NCBI GenBank assembly: GCA_018340805.1
Contig: JACMZG010000008.1
Coordinates: forward strand, 58,678,281-58,742,280
Direction: 5' to 3'
DNA: 64,000 nt
DNA from: Microvelia longipes
Lineage: Eukaryota > Arthropoda > Insecta > Hemiptera > Veliidae
Both the position numbers and the translations under genes were made by a program. Below are positions 1 to 9,643 of the stretch, one piece after another; the stretch's first letter is position 1; each line of letters starts with the position of its first letter. The notes below the pieces were generated by a model that had not been told where the DNA came from, did not search any database, and was given only the letters and a program-made list of their open reading frames with translations.

Positions 1-360
1 CAGCGGAAGTCTATGTTGGAACCTGATCTAGCTTACTCTTATTCTAAGCAAGAGAAACGTGATCAGGGTAACAAGGTTAGTCAGGTAACAGCTACACGTG
101 ATCAGCAAGTAGCAGGATCTTCAAGACAACCTACACAAGTCCTCAACACTTCCTCAACTTCTGGAACTTCTATGAGACTGACAGACGACCGCTTAACTGC
201 TGGCATTGTAAAAATGAGCGCATAGATACCAACAGTGTCCCTTATTAAAATTAAAATTTTGCGTACGTTGTGGTAACGATGACTTGAAAGGTAATCAGTG
301 CACTAAGTGTAAAGCTTTTGCTATGAAGAAGAATTTAAACTCGAAGGCGAGGAAAGAGTA
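1..360 (+). pseudogene. gag: Gypsy gag C-terminus, copy 1 (broken)
   Basis: This corresponds to the last about 120 codons of the intact gag at 4831-6363. It covers the Q/S-rich linker, the CCHC zinc knuckle and the following CxxC...CxxC segment. Compared with copy 2 it has lost single bases near 171 and 214, so the knuckle is out of frame; an in-frame stop ends the first frame at 225. The gag stop equivalent is at 359-361. The slippery heptamer TTTAAAC is still present at 334-340. The gene begins before the window. Whether the lost bases are real or sequencing errors cannot be told from the sequence alone. Confidence 0.85.
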
Positions 361-3300
361 ACTGGTCAATCTTTCTCTCGTACCCCTCTGACTGACCAGA
401 AAGAAAGAGAACAATGGTTGAACTATTTACGAGAACAAGTCATCTGTGATAGCATCACTCATGTTATTTCTAAAGTTGGACAAGACCAACGTCCTTACTT
501 AGAGTTAATGTTTTAGGTACTAAAGTTTATGGACTCCTCGACTCCGGTGCTACTAGAACAATAGTAGGAGGAAAAGGGCAGGCTCTTTTCAAAAGACTAG
601 GCTTTAAGGCTTATGAAGATCCTAGTGTCAAAGTATCAGTTGCTGATGGCAGCTCGTGCAAAGTAACTGGCATAATGGACATCCCTTTTGAGTTAGGTGG
701 AGTAAATAAAATCTTACCTGTACTTGTAGTGCCTGAAATACAATCTTCCTTAATTCTCGGCTTAGACTTCTGGCGTACTATGGGTATAGTTCCTGATCTT
801 TCTAAAAATACTTGGCAGTTTAGTGAAAAGCTGATTCTATAAATGTTTCTTCTGAAGGTTTAAAAGACCAAAGTCACTTGTCATCTGAAGAAAGAAGCTC
901 TTTGAAAGATATTGTGATCAATATTTTGCAAATATTGGTTCAAAATTAGGTTGCACCAATTTAGTTCAACATAAAATTGATGTGGGTGGAGCTGAGCCGA
1001 TCAAACAGAGTATTATCCTGTTTCTCCCCCTATGCTTAAGATCATGCATGATGAGCTAGACCTTATGTTATCTCAAGGTATTGTTGAGCCATCGAAAAGT
1101 CCCTGGTCTTCACCTGTTGTTTTGGTAAAGAAACCTATAATAAATATAGATTTTGCGTGGACTTCAGACGCCTTAATAATGTGACTAAAAGAGACGCATA
1201 TCCTTTACCCTATGTGAGCCAAATTTTAGATCGGTTACGCAACGCAAAATACCTTTCTTCGCTAGACATTAAATCTGCATATTGGCAGGTACCGTCCATC
1301 CAGATTCTCGTGAGTACACAGCTTTTACTGTACCTGGTAGAGGACTCTTTCAGTTTTGCAGACTTCCCTTCGGTTTACACAACAGCCCAGCTACCTGGCA
1401 AAGGTTGATCGATGAAGTACTTGGTACCTTACGTATGGGTGTACTTAGACGACATTGTTGTAGTAACTGAGAGTTTTAGCCAACATCTAGAAGTGCTGAA
1501 GAAGATCTTCGAGAGACTCACTAAAGCTGGCCTCACTCTTAATCCTGAGAAGTGTGAATTTTGCCGCCCGGAGCTGAAATATTTGGGATACATTGTTGAC
1601 AGCAAAGGCTTACATGTAAACCCTGAAAAGGTAGAAGCTATCATGAATTTCCCAGCTCCTAGGTGCCAGAAACAGGTTCGACAGTTTATTGGTCTTGCTT
1701 CTTGGTACAGACGCTTCATCTCAGACTTTTCTACCTTGACAGCACCCATCACCGCTTTGCTGAAGAAGAACTCAAAATTCACATGGACCAGTGAGTGTGA
1801 CCAAGCATTTCGATCTATTAAAGAGAGACTAGTCTGTGCTCCGGTTCTTACAGGACCAGATTTTACTAAACCTTTTACTGTGAGGACTGACGCATCTACA
1901 GTTGGCCTAGGAGCTACAATATCGCAGGATCTAGAGGATGGTGAAAGAGTCATTGCCTATGCATCTCGTGCACTCAATAAATGTGAGAAAAATTATTCGG
2001 CTACGGAGCTTGAATGTTTAGCTGTGCTCTGGGCAGTAGAGAAGTTTAGACCGTATCTTGAAGGAGCAGAATTTGAAGTAGTGACTGATCACCAATCTCT
2101 AGTTTGGCTTCAAAACCTTAAAGATCCTTCAGGTAGGCTCGCTCGATGGGCCCTAAAATTACTTCCTTACCAGTTTAAGATCCGTCATAGACCTGGGAAA
2201 GAAAATTTAGTTGCTGATGCCCTTTCTAGAGCTCCTGGTGTTGAAGTCAATGCAGTAGAAGTAACTGATCAAGATCATGATAGGTGGTACTCAAAGATGC
2301 TAACCCAAGTTCAAGAATACCCAGATGATTATCCTCTTTGGTCTGTTATCCAAGGTAAGCTCTATAGGAGAGTGAATGACAAGACAACTTGCGTTTCAGA
2401 GAACGGTTGGAAGTTAGTTATTCCCAAATCCTTGCGATTACAAGTCCTTAGAGAGATGCACGACTCTCCAACTGCAGGTCATATGGGTATCTACAAGACT
2501 CATCGTAGGATAGCTGAGCTTTACTACTGGCCAGGCTTGCATTCTGATGTTGCTAGATATGTCCGTAAGTGTCAAAACTTGTCAAGCTGTAAAACCGAGC
2601 AGAAGAAGAAACCCGGTTTAATGGGATCTCAGCGTTGTCCTGAGCATCCTTGGCAAATGGTCAGTACAGACATCATGGGACCTTTGCCATCTTCATCTAA
2701 ACAAAATAAATTCATTCTGGTAATATCAGACTGCTTTACTAAACACGTTCTTCTCTTTCCTATGAGAAAAGCTACCACTCAAACTGTTCTCAAGCACCTT
2801 GAACAGGATGCTTTCTTGATGTTTGGAGCACCTGAATACCTGATTTGTGACAATGGAGTTCAGTATAAGAGTCGACAGTTTCAGGATAGGATGAAGGATT
2901 ATGGTGTGAAGATCTTGTACAACCCCTCTATAGCCCTCAAAGCAACCCAGCTGAAAGGATCAACCGTGTGATTAAGTCCATGATCCAGAGTTATGTTGGA
3001 GATAATCAAAGGACTTGGGATGTTAATCTGAAGAAATTCCAGTTTGCAATTAACACCGCCGAGCACGAGACTTCAGGTTATACTCCGGCATTTCTTAATT
3101 TCGGTCGAAGACTGCCAGTTACTGGTAGTGACCATAATCTGATTCCTTCTGAAAACCAAGATGATGCTCATCAGCGACGCCTTAAATCCTTGGAGGCACT
3201 TGGAAATCTTCGACAGTCATCAAGAGAAACTCATGAAGGGGCCACCAAAGAAACACTCCTCATTACAACCTTCGACGTAGACCGGCTCAATTTGCAGAAG

Positions 3301-3489
3301 GAGATATTGTCTGGAAAAGAAACTACGTTTTATCGGATGCTGCTGGACACTTCGCTGCTAAATTGGCTCCTAAGTTTATCAAATGTAGGTTAGGAAAAAA
3401 CTATCTCCTTTGGTATACGAGTTAGAAGATTTAGAAGGTCTATCCTTGGACGATGGCACATTAAGGACCTTAAACGTGACTCCTCTTAG
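313..3489 (+). pseudogene. pol: Gypsy pol (protease-RT-RNase H-integrase), copy 1, frameshifted
   Basis: Homologous along its whole length to copy 2 pol. The DSG protease motif is near 540 and the RT YLDD motif near 1445. A long open stretch from 1412 to 2971 (519 codons) carries the RT C-terminal half, connection, RNase H (TDAS, and TDHQS near 2085), the integrase HHCC region and the first two catalytic aspartates. Relative to copy 2, single bases are missing near 503, 827, 915, 1010, 1136 and 1293, 11 bases are missing near 1423, and one base is missing near 2926 just before the integrase glutamate. In the integrase zinc site a compensating pair of A-run changes near 2575-2605 turns the final C-x2-C into a form lacking one cysteine. 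The stop equivalent is at 3487-3489. As written it cannot make Pol. Confidence 0.9.
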
Positions 3490-3572
3490 CCTCACTCCTG
3501 TTGCGTCAGCACTTACCATAAACCATCTTTAATCCTGCAGTAAATATTTTGTCTCATTCGTTCCTCTACACT

Positions 3573-3573
3573 N
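3573..3573. other. Single N: collapsed gap inside the LTR junction
   Basis: The sequence to the left matches copy 2 up to about 9592 and the sequence to the right resumes at about 10633 of copy 2. About 1040 bp, containing the pol 3' UTR and the upstream part of the LTR, are therefore missing at one ambiguous base. This is most simply an assembly gap or collapse rather than a biological deletion, because the break coincides exactly with the only N in the window. Confidence 0.85.
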
Positions 3574-4282
3574 TGATTTTTTAGTGTTACTGTTTAAAAG
3601 GATTTAAATAGGATTACTTCATTTGGTACTGATTAGTAAAATTTAATTATAATATATCTTTTTGCTGTATTGATAAGGTAATATAGAGATTTTAAGGTCG
3701 ATTTGGTTACTCACTATCATCCTCTAAAATTTATACTTTAGAGAGAAGTACCGAATTTTCTAATTGTTGGTTATAAATTGTTTTATTTTATCTTAAGATT
3801 GTTGTCCTATGATACTTCTATATTAAAGGCGGTCTTTATTTTGAAATTTTAACCAACATGGACCTTATTGATATTTGATATATTTAACATTTATTTAATA
3901 TCCCTCCCCCCTTTTCCTTTGTGGCCTAGTATACTTACCTCAATATTTATTTAATGTAATACAGTTTTTGATTTTCCTGATATCTTACATCATATTTATT
4001 AACTGATTTTAATAACCAACTTAGATTCTTTTTAATAAGCATATTATTTTGTTTTGTTTATCTAAATAAATTAGATTTATTTTATATTTAATTTATATGC
4101 TGTGTAAGGTGTTCATTATTTTAGATTTAAGCTTAGTTTTAAGTTTTGTAAACCACATAGGTCACCTAATTGTTTTCCCTCCTATCCTTTCCCTTTTCCT
4201 AAAATTCATTTTCATTAATAACTCTGCTAAACCCCTCCCTAGCCGTACTGAGTACTAGCCAACCATATTCTGAACCGTTACA
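3574..4282 (+). mobile_element. Gypsy LTR, 3' part (between copies 1 and 2)
   Basis: This aligns with 10633-11341. It ends in GTTACA three bases before the tRNA-Lys primer site, which fixes the LTR 3' boundary at 4282. It is very A+T-rich with pyrimidine patches. The 5' part of this LTR, including the TATA box seen in the other copy, is missing at the N. Confidence 0.85.
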
Positions 4283-4285
4283 GAT

Positions 4286-4300
4286 TGGCGCCCAACGTGG
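4286..4300 (+). promoter_or_regulatory. tRNA-Lys primer-binding site, copy 2
   Basis: TGGCGCCCAACGTGG is complementary to the 3' end of metazoan tRNA-Lys(CUU) including the CCA tail, the primer used by gypsy-type elements. It lies three bases after the LTR end. The same site recurs at 11345-11359, fixing both element starts. Confidence 0.88.
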
Positions 4301-4830
4301 CTGGCTATTGTTTTATGATAATTAAAGTGTTGCTAATTAATTATTTGTGCCCTTCTTGCCCTTTTTATTTTATAAATAACTTTTTGATTTTAATAAATTT
4401 CATAAGCATAGTTTACTTTGGGTACATTTATTTAAGATTTTGCTGGTTACAAATACAATTCACAGTTTCCTTAATTGTATTTTTATTGAATTTTATTGTT
4501 TGTTTAGTCATTTTAAAAAACTTCTTTTTACATAACAGTCTTGTTTATTTTTCTTTTTATTATATATATTTTTTTAATTTTAAATATTTTTAGATGTTCT
4601 TGTGAATTATTTTTATTTATTTAAATTTATTTGGTAAATTTATTTAATAATATCTACTTATATTTTTACATATATATATTATTTTATTTATTGAATTTAT
4701 ATTTGGATATAAATAATTATATTCTTAGGTTGACTATTTTTTACTATATTTTTACTATTCCATATTATTTTATTTATTTATTATTTATCATTTTATTATT
4801 CTTTATTATATTTGTATATATTTTGTAATT
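4301..4830 (+). other. 5' leader of copy 2
   Basis: About 530 bp of extremely A+T-rich sequence lies between the primer site and the gag ATG. Open frames here (4285-4593, 4631-4828) translate to low-complexity Phe/Ile/Tyr/Leu-rich peptides that follow from composition and are not conserved in copy 3, so I treat it as untranslated leader. Confidence 0.7.
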
Positions 4831-6363
4831 ATGGATATCAACAGGTTAGGTAAAGAAGAACTTTCTTATGAACTTAGGATCAGAGGAGTAGTGGATGTTC
4901 CTACTGTAAAAGAAATGAGATCTACACTTCGTCTGTTAGTTCAGAAAGAAAAGACTGGACAATTAATCATACATTCTCCTGTTAGATATGATATTCCACA
5001 AGAGCTGAAAACAATAAAAGATAAATTGAAAGATATTAACACATTAGTTGAAAATGTGACAGATCCTAGAAAAGATGCAAATTTAATTCGGAAAATTGAT
5101 GCTGTTTCTAGTCATTTGATCAATAGACTTGAAAGGCTTATTCCTGAGTCTGAAGAGCAGACTAAAGAGAGGTCAGGTTACCTGAAACAAATTTTAGATA
5201 TCTGGCAAACTTTGGAAAACAAGAAGGCTGGACATGTTTCACCTGAAGGCGATCTTGGTAATCTCTTCAACGAGTCTACACCTCGTAGACCTCAGCCTCC
5301 TCTCACTCCTGTTCCAGAACCTCATAGCAGTGAACAAGAAAAATTTGAACTGCAACGTAAAGTAGCTGAGTTAGAACGCCGTCTTAGAGAACTGCAACCA
5401 ACACAACAACAGTCGAATTCACAACAATTTCAATCAACAATACCAATCTCGGAACCTTCTCTCAAAATAAAACGACATTTAGTACCAATAAAAGACTGGG
5501 ATATTAAATTTACTGGTGAAAGTGAAGGACTTAGCCTACGCGCTTTTCTTGAAAATATCGACCTATATAAACGTGCTAGGAACGCGACATCTTTAGATCT
5601 TTTTGCCTCAGCTGTGGATTTCTTCAAAGGAGCAGCTCTAACTTGGTACAAGTCTGTCCGTACTGATGTTAGATCATGGGAAGAGCTTGTAGAACTGCTT
5701 AAAGAAGAATATGAAGATGATGATTACGAGGACGAACTAATGAGAGAAATCTTAGCTCGAACACAAGGTCCGGAAGAAAAGATAACTACATATGCCGCAG
5801 TCATGAAGACATATTTTGCTAGATTGCCTACACCGCTCACTGAAGAACGAAAATTAAAAATTCTTTGGAGTAACACCGCCCCTTATTTTTATGATAGGAT
5901 GAGGAGTTACGGTATGACTACCGTTGAAGATTTTGTGAAGGTTGGAAGAAGGATTCAGAAAGACAAGGACCACATGGACAAATTTAAGAACCCTCCATCG
6001 CAGCGAAAGTCTATGTTAGAACCTGATCTAGCTTACTCTTATTCTAAGCAAGAGAAACGTGATCAGGGTAACAAGGTTAGTCAGGTAACAGCTACACGTG
6101 ATCAGCAAGTAGCAGGATCTTCAAGACAACCTACACAAGTCCTCAACACTTCCTCAACTTTTGGAACTTCTAGTGAGACTGACAGACGACCGCTTAACTG
6201 CTGGCATTGTAAAAATGGAGCGCATAGATACCAACAGTGTCCCTTATTAAAATTAAAATTTTGCGTACGTTGTGGTAACGATGACTTGAAAGGTAATCAG
6301 TGCACTAAGTGTAAAGTTTTTGCTACGAAGAAGAATTTAAACTCGAAGGCGAGGAAAGAGTAA
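4831..6363 (+). CDS. gag: Gypsy Gag polyprotein, intact (copy 2)
   Basis: A 510-residue Gag that assembles retrotransposon particles in the cytoplasm and binds the element RNA. Residues 1-40 look like a SAP-type helix pair (a KEEL...RIRG... pattern). Residues about 165-190 form a charged coiled coil (ELQRKVAELERRLREL). Residues about 218-390 match the retrotransposon Gag capsid fold, including a GAALTWY segment. Residues 457-470 are a zinc knuckle of form C-x2-C-x4-H-x4-C, followed by a C-x2-C...C-x2-C cluster at 478-494. The start is the first ATG after the A+T-rich leader and is conserved in copy 3. The frame has no stop or shift, unlike the gag fragments in copies 1 and 3. Pol overlaps its end in the -1 frame. 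Confidence 0.93.
   Translation: MDINRLGKEELSYELRIRGVVDVPTVKEMRSTLRLLVQKEKTGQLIIHSPVRYDIPQELKTIKDKLKDINTLVENVTDPRKDANLIRKIDAVSSHLINRLERLIPESEEQTKERSGYLKQILDIWQTLENKKAGHVSPEGDLGNLFNESTPRRPQPPLTPVPEPHSSEQEKFELQRKVAELERRLRELQPTQQQSNSQQFQSTIPISEPSLKIKRHLVPIKDWDIKFTGESEGLSLRAFLENIDLYKRARNATSLDLFASAVDFFKGAALTWYKSVRTDVRSWEELVELLKEEYEDDDYEDELMREILARTQGPEEKITTYAAVMKTYFARLPTPLTEERKLKILWSNTAPYFYDRMRSYGMTTVEDFVKVGRRIQKDKDHMDKFKNPPSQRKSMLEPDLAYSYSKQEKRDQGNKVSQVTATRDQQVAGSSRQPTQVLNTSSTFGTSSETDRRPLNCWHCKNGAHRYQQCPLLKLKFCVRCGNDDLKGNQCTKCKVFATKKNLNSKARKE
6336..6342 (+). promoter_or_regulatory. Candidate -1 ribosomal frameshift site (TTTAAAC)
   Basis: The heptamer is phased exactly as T TTA AAC in the gag frame, 18 bases before the gag stop. 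It lies inside the 49-base window (6315-6363) where gag and the upstream-open pol frame overlap. Pol is in the -1 frame relative to gag. TTTAAAC is a canonical simultaneous-slippage heptamer. It is unchanged in copy 1 at 334-340. Confidence 0.78.
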
Positions 6364-6410
6364 CTGGTCAATCTTTCTCTCGTACCCCTCTGACTGACCA
6401 GAAAGAAAGA
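6364..6410 (+). promoter_or_regulatory. Stem-loop / possible pseudoknot after the slippery site
   Basis: CTGGTCA (6364-6370) pairs perfectly with TGACCAG (6395-6401). TCTTTCT in the loop (6372-6378) can also pair with AGAAAGA at 6404-6410, which would make an H-type pseudoknot. It begins 21 bases after the heptamer, farther than the usual 5-9 base spacer, so its role in frameshifting is uncertain. The elements are conserved in copy 1. Confidence 0.45.
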
Positions 6411-9400
6411 GAACAATGGCTGAACTATTTACGAGAACAAGTGATCTGTGATAGCATCACTCATGTTATTTCTAAAGTTGGACAAGACCAACGTCCTTAC
6501 TTAGAGGTTAATGTTTTAGGTACTAAAGTTTATGGACTCCTCGACTCCGGTGCTACTAGAACAATAGTAGGAGGAAAAGGGCAGGCTCTTTTCAAAAGAC
6601 TAGGCTTTAAGGCTTATGAAGATCCTAGTGTCAAAGTATCAGTTGCTGATGGCAGCTCGTGCAAAGTAACTGGCATAATAGACATCCCTTTTGAGTTAGG
6701 TGGAGTAAATAAAATCTTACCTGTACTTGTAGTGCCTGAAATACAATCTTCCTTAATTCTCGGCTTAGACTTCTGGCGTACTATGGGTATAGTTCCTGAT
6801 CTTTCTAAAAATACTTGGCAGTTTAGTGAACAAGCTGATTCTATAAATGTTTCTTCTGAAGGTTTAAAAGACCAAAGTCACTTGTCATCTGAAGAAAGAT
6901 GCTCCTTGAAAGATATTGTTGATCAATATTTTGCAAATATTGGTTCAAAATTAGGTTGCACCAATTTAGTTCAACATAAAATTGATGTGGGTGGAGCTGA
7001 GCCGATCAAACAGAGGTATTATCCTGTTTCTCCCCCTATGCTTAAGATCATGCATGATGAGCTAGACCTTATGTTATCTCAAGGTATTGTTGAGCCATCT
7101 AAAAGTCCCTGGTCTTCACCTGTTGTTTTGGTAAAGAAACCTAATAATAAATATAGATTTTGCGTGGACTTCAGACGCCTTAATAATGTGACTAAAAGAG
7201 ACGCATATCCTTTACCCTATGTGAGCCAAATTTTAGATCGGTTACGCAACGCAAAATACCTTTCTTCGCTAGACATTAAATCTGCATATTGGCAGGTACC
7301 TGTCCATCCAGATTCTCGTGAGTACACAGCTTTTACTGTACCAGGTAGAGGACTCTTTCAGTTTTGCAGACTTCCCTTCGGTTTACACAACAGCCCCGCT
7401 ACCTGGCAAAGGTTGATCGACGAAGTACTTGGTCCAGATCTAGAACCTTACGTATGGGTGTACTTAGACGACATTGTTGTAGTAACTGAGAGTTTTAGCC
7501 AACATCTAGAAGTGCTGAAGAAGATCTTCGAGAGACTCACTAAAGCTGGCCTCACCCTCAATCCTGAGAAGTGTGAATTTTGCCGCCCGGAGCTGAAATA
7601 TTTGGGATACATTGTTGACAGCAAAGGCTTACATGTAGACCCTGAAAAGGTAGAAGCTATCATGAATTTCCCAGCTCCTAGGTGTCAGAAACAGGTTCGA
7701 CAGTTTATTGGTCTTGCTTCTTGGTACAGGCGCTTCATCTCAGACTTTTCTACCTTGACAGCACCCATCACCGCTTTGCTGAAGAAGAACTTAAAATTCA
7801 AATGGACCAGTGAGTGTGACCAAGCATTCCGATCTATTAAAGAGAGACTAGTCTGTGCTCCGGTTCTTACAGGACCAGATTTTACTAAACCTTTTACTGT
7901 GAGGACTGACGCATCTACAGTTGGCCTTGGAGCTACAATATCGCAGCATCTAGAGGATGGTGAAAGAGTTATTGCCTATGCATCGTGCCCTCAATAAATG
8001 TGAGAAAAATATTCGGCTACGGAGCTTGAATGTTTAGCTGTGCTCTGGGCAGTAGAGAAGTTTAGACCGTATCTTGAAGGAGCAGAATTTGAAGTAGTGA
8101 CTGATCACCAATCTCTAGTTTGGCTTCAAAACTTAAAGATCCTTCAGGTAGGCTTGCTCGATGGGCCCTAAAATTACTTCCTTACCAGTTTAAGATCCGT
8201 CATAGACCTGGGATAGAAAATTTAGTTGCTGATGCCCTTTCTAGAGCTCCTGGTGTTGAAGTCAATGCAATAGAAGTAACTGATGAAGATCATGATAGGT
8301 GGTACTCAAAGATGCTAACCCAAGTTCAAGAACACCCAGATGATTATCCTCTTTGGTCTGTTATCCAAGGTAAGCTCTATAGGAGAGTGAAAGACAAGAC
8401 AACTTGCGTTTCAGAGAACGGTTGGAAGTTGGTTATTCCCAAATCCTTGCGATTACAAGTCCTTAGAGAGATGCACGACTTCCAACTGCAGTCATCATAT
8501 GGGTATCTACAAGACTCATCGTAGGATAGCTGAGCTTTACTACTGGCCAGGTTTGCATTCTGATGTTGCTAGATATGTCCGTAAGTGTCAAACTTGTCAA
8601 GCTGTAAAAACCGAGCAGAAGAAGAAACCCGGTTTAATGGGATCTCAGCGTTGTCCTGAGCATCCTTGGCAAATGGTCAGTACAGACATCATGGGGCCTT
8701 TGCCATCTTCATCTAAACAAAATAAATTTATTCTGGTAATATCAGACTGCTTTACTAAACATGTTCTTATCTTTCCTATGAGAAAAGCTACCACTCAATC
8801 TGTTCTCAAGCACCTTGAACAGGATGCTTTCTTGATGTTTGGAGCACCTGAATACCTGATTTGTGTGACAATGGAGTTCAGTATAAGAGTCGACAGTTTC
8901 AGAATAGGATGAAGGATTATGGTGTGAAGATCTTGTACAACCCTCTCTATAGCCCTCAAAGCAACCCAGCGGAAAGGATCAACCGTGTGATTAAGTCCAT
9001 GATCCAGAGTTATGTTGGAGATAATCAAAGGACTTGGGATGTTAATCTGAAGAAATTCAGTTTGCAATTAACCCGCCGAGCACGAGACTTCAGGTTATAC
9101 TCCGGCATTTCTCAATTTCGGTCGAAGACTGCCAGTTACTGGTAGTGACCATAATCTGATTCCATCTAAAAACCAAGATGATGCTCATCAGCGACGCCTT
9201 AAATCCTTGGAGGCACTTGGAAATCTTCGACAGTCTATCAAGGAGAAACTCATGAAGGGCCACCAAAGAAACACTCCTCATTACAACCTTCGACGTAGAC
9301 CGGCTCAATTTGCAGAAGGAGATATTGTCTGGAAAAGGAACTACGTTTTATCGGATGCTGCTGGACACTTCGCTGCTAAATTGGCTCCTAAGTTTATCAA

Positions 9401-9509
9401 ATGTAGAGTTAGGAAAAAACTATCTCCTTTGGTATACGAGTTAGAAGATTTAGAAGGATCTATCCTTGGACGATGGCACATTAAGGACCTTAAACGTGAC
9501 TCCTCTTAG

Positions 9510-9643
9510 CCTCACTTCTGTTACGTCAGCACTTGCCATAACAATCTTTAATCCTGCAGTAAATATTTTGTCTCATTCGTTCCTCTACACTCCTCATCTG
9601 GCAGCTTTACTCATCTTCAATCTCATTTGGAGGAAGACTCTTA
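9510..9643 (+). other. Pol 3' untranslated segment
   Basis: This short stretch runs from the pol stop to the proposed LTR start. It contains a weak purine-rich run (GGAGGAAGA, 9629-9637) that could serve as the plus-strand primer, though it does not abut the TG start directly. No env-like frame is present. Confidence 0.5.

Larger units (their letters stand above)
6315..9509 (+). pseudogene. pol: Gypsy Pol polyprotein, copy 2, broken after RNase H start
   Basis: The frame opens just after a stop at 6312 and is read by -1 frameshift from gag. Protease has LLDSGAT with DSG at 6543-6551. RT has FCVDFRRLN near 7160 and YLDD at 7461-7472. RNase H begins with TDAS near 7905. The first frame is uninterrupted to 7997, where a two-base loss shifts it. 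Further one- or two-base changes occur near 8010, 8132, 8480-8495, 8865, 9056 and 9071. Integrase remains recognisable in pieces: an H...H start near 8468, a C-x2-C (CQTC) near 8590, catalytic D near 8677, D near 8870, E near 8968, then a GPY/F-like module and a stop at 9507-9509. Most breaks differ from those in copy 1. As written only protease and RT are intact. Confidence 0.9.

Noticed and set aside
1429..1953. 174-codon minus-strand frame
   Set aside because: Antisense shadow of the gypsy RT/RNase H region.
4285..4828. Hydrophobic frames in the gypsy leader
   Set aside because: Phe/Ile/Leu/Tyr-rich low-complexity translation of A+T-rich DNA; broken in copy 3.
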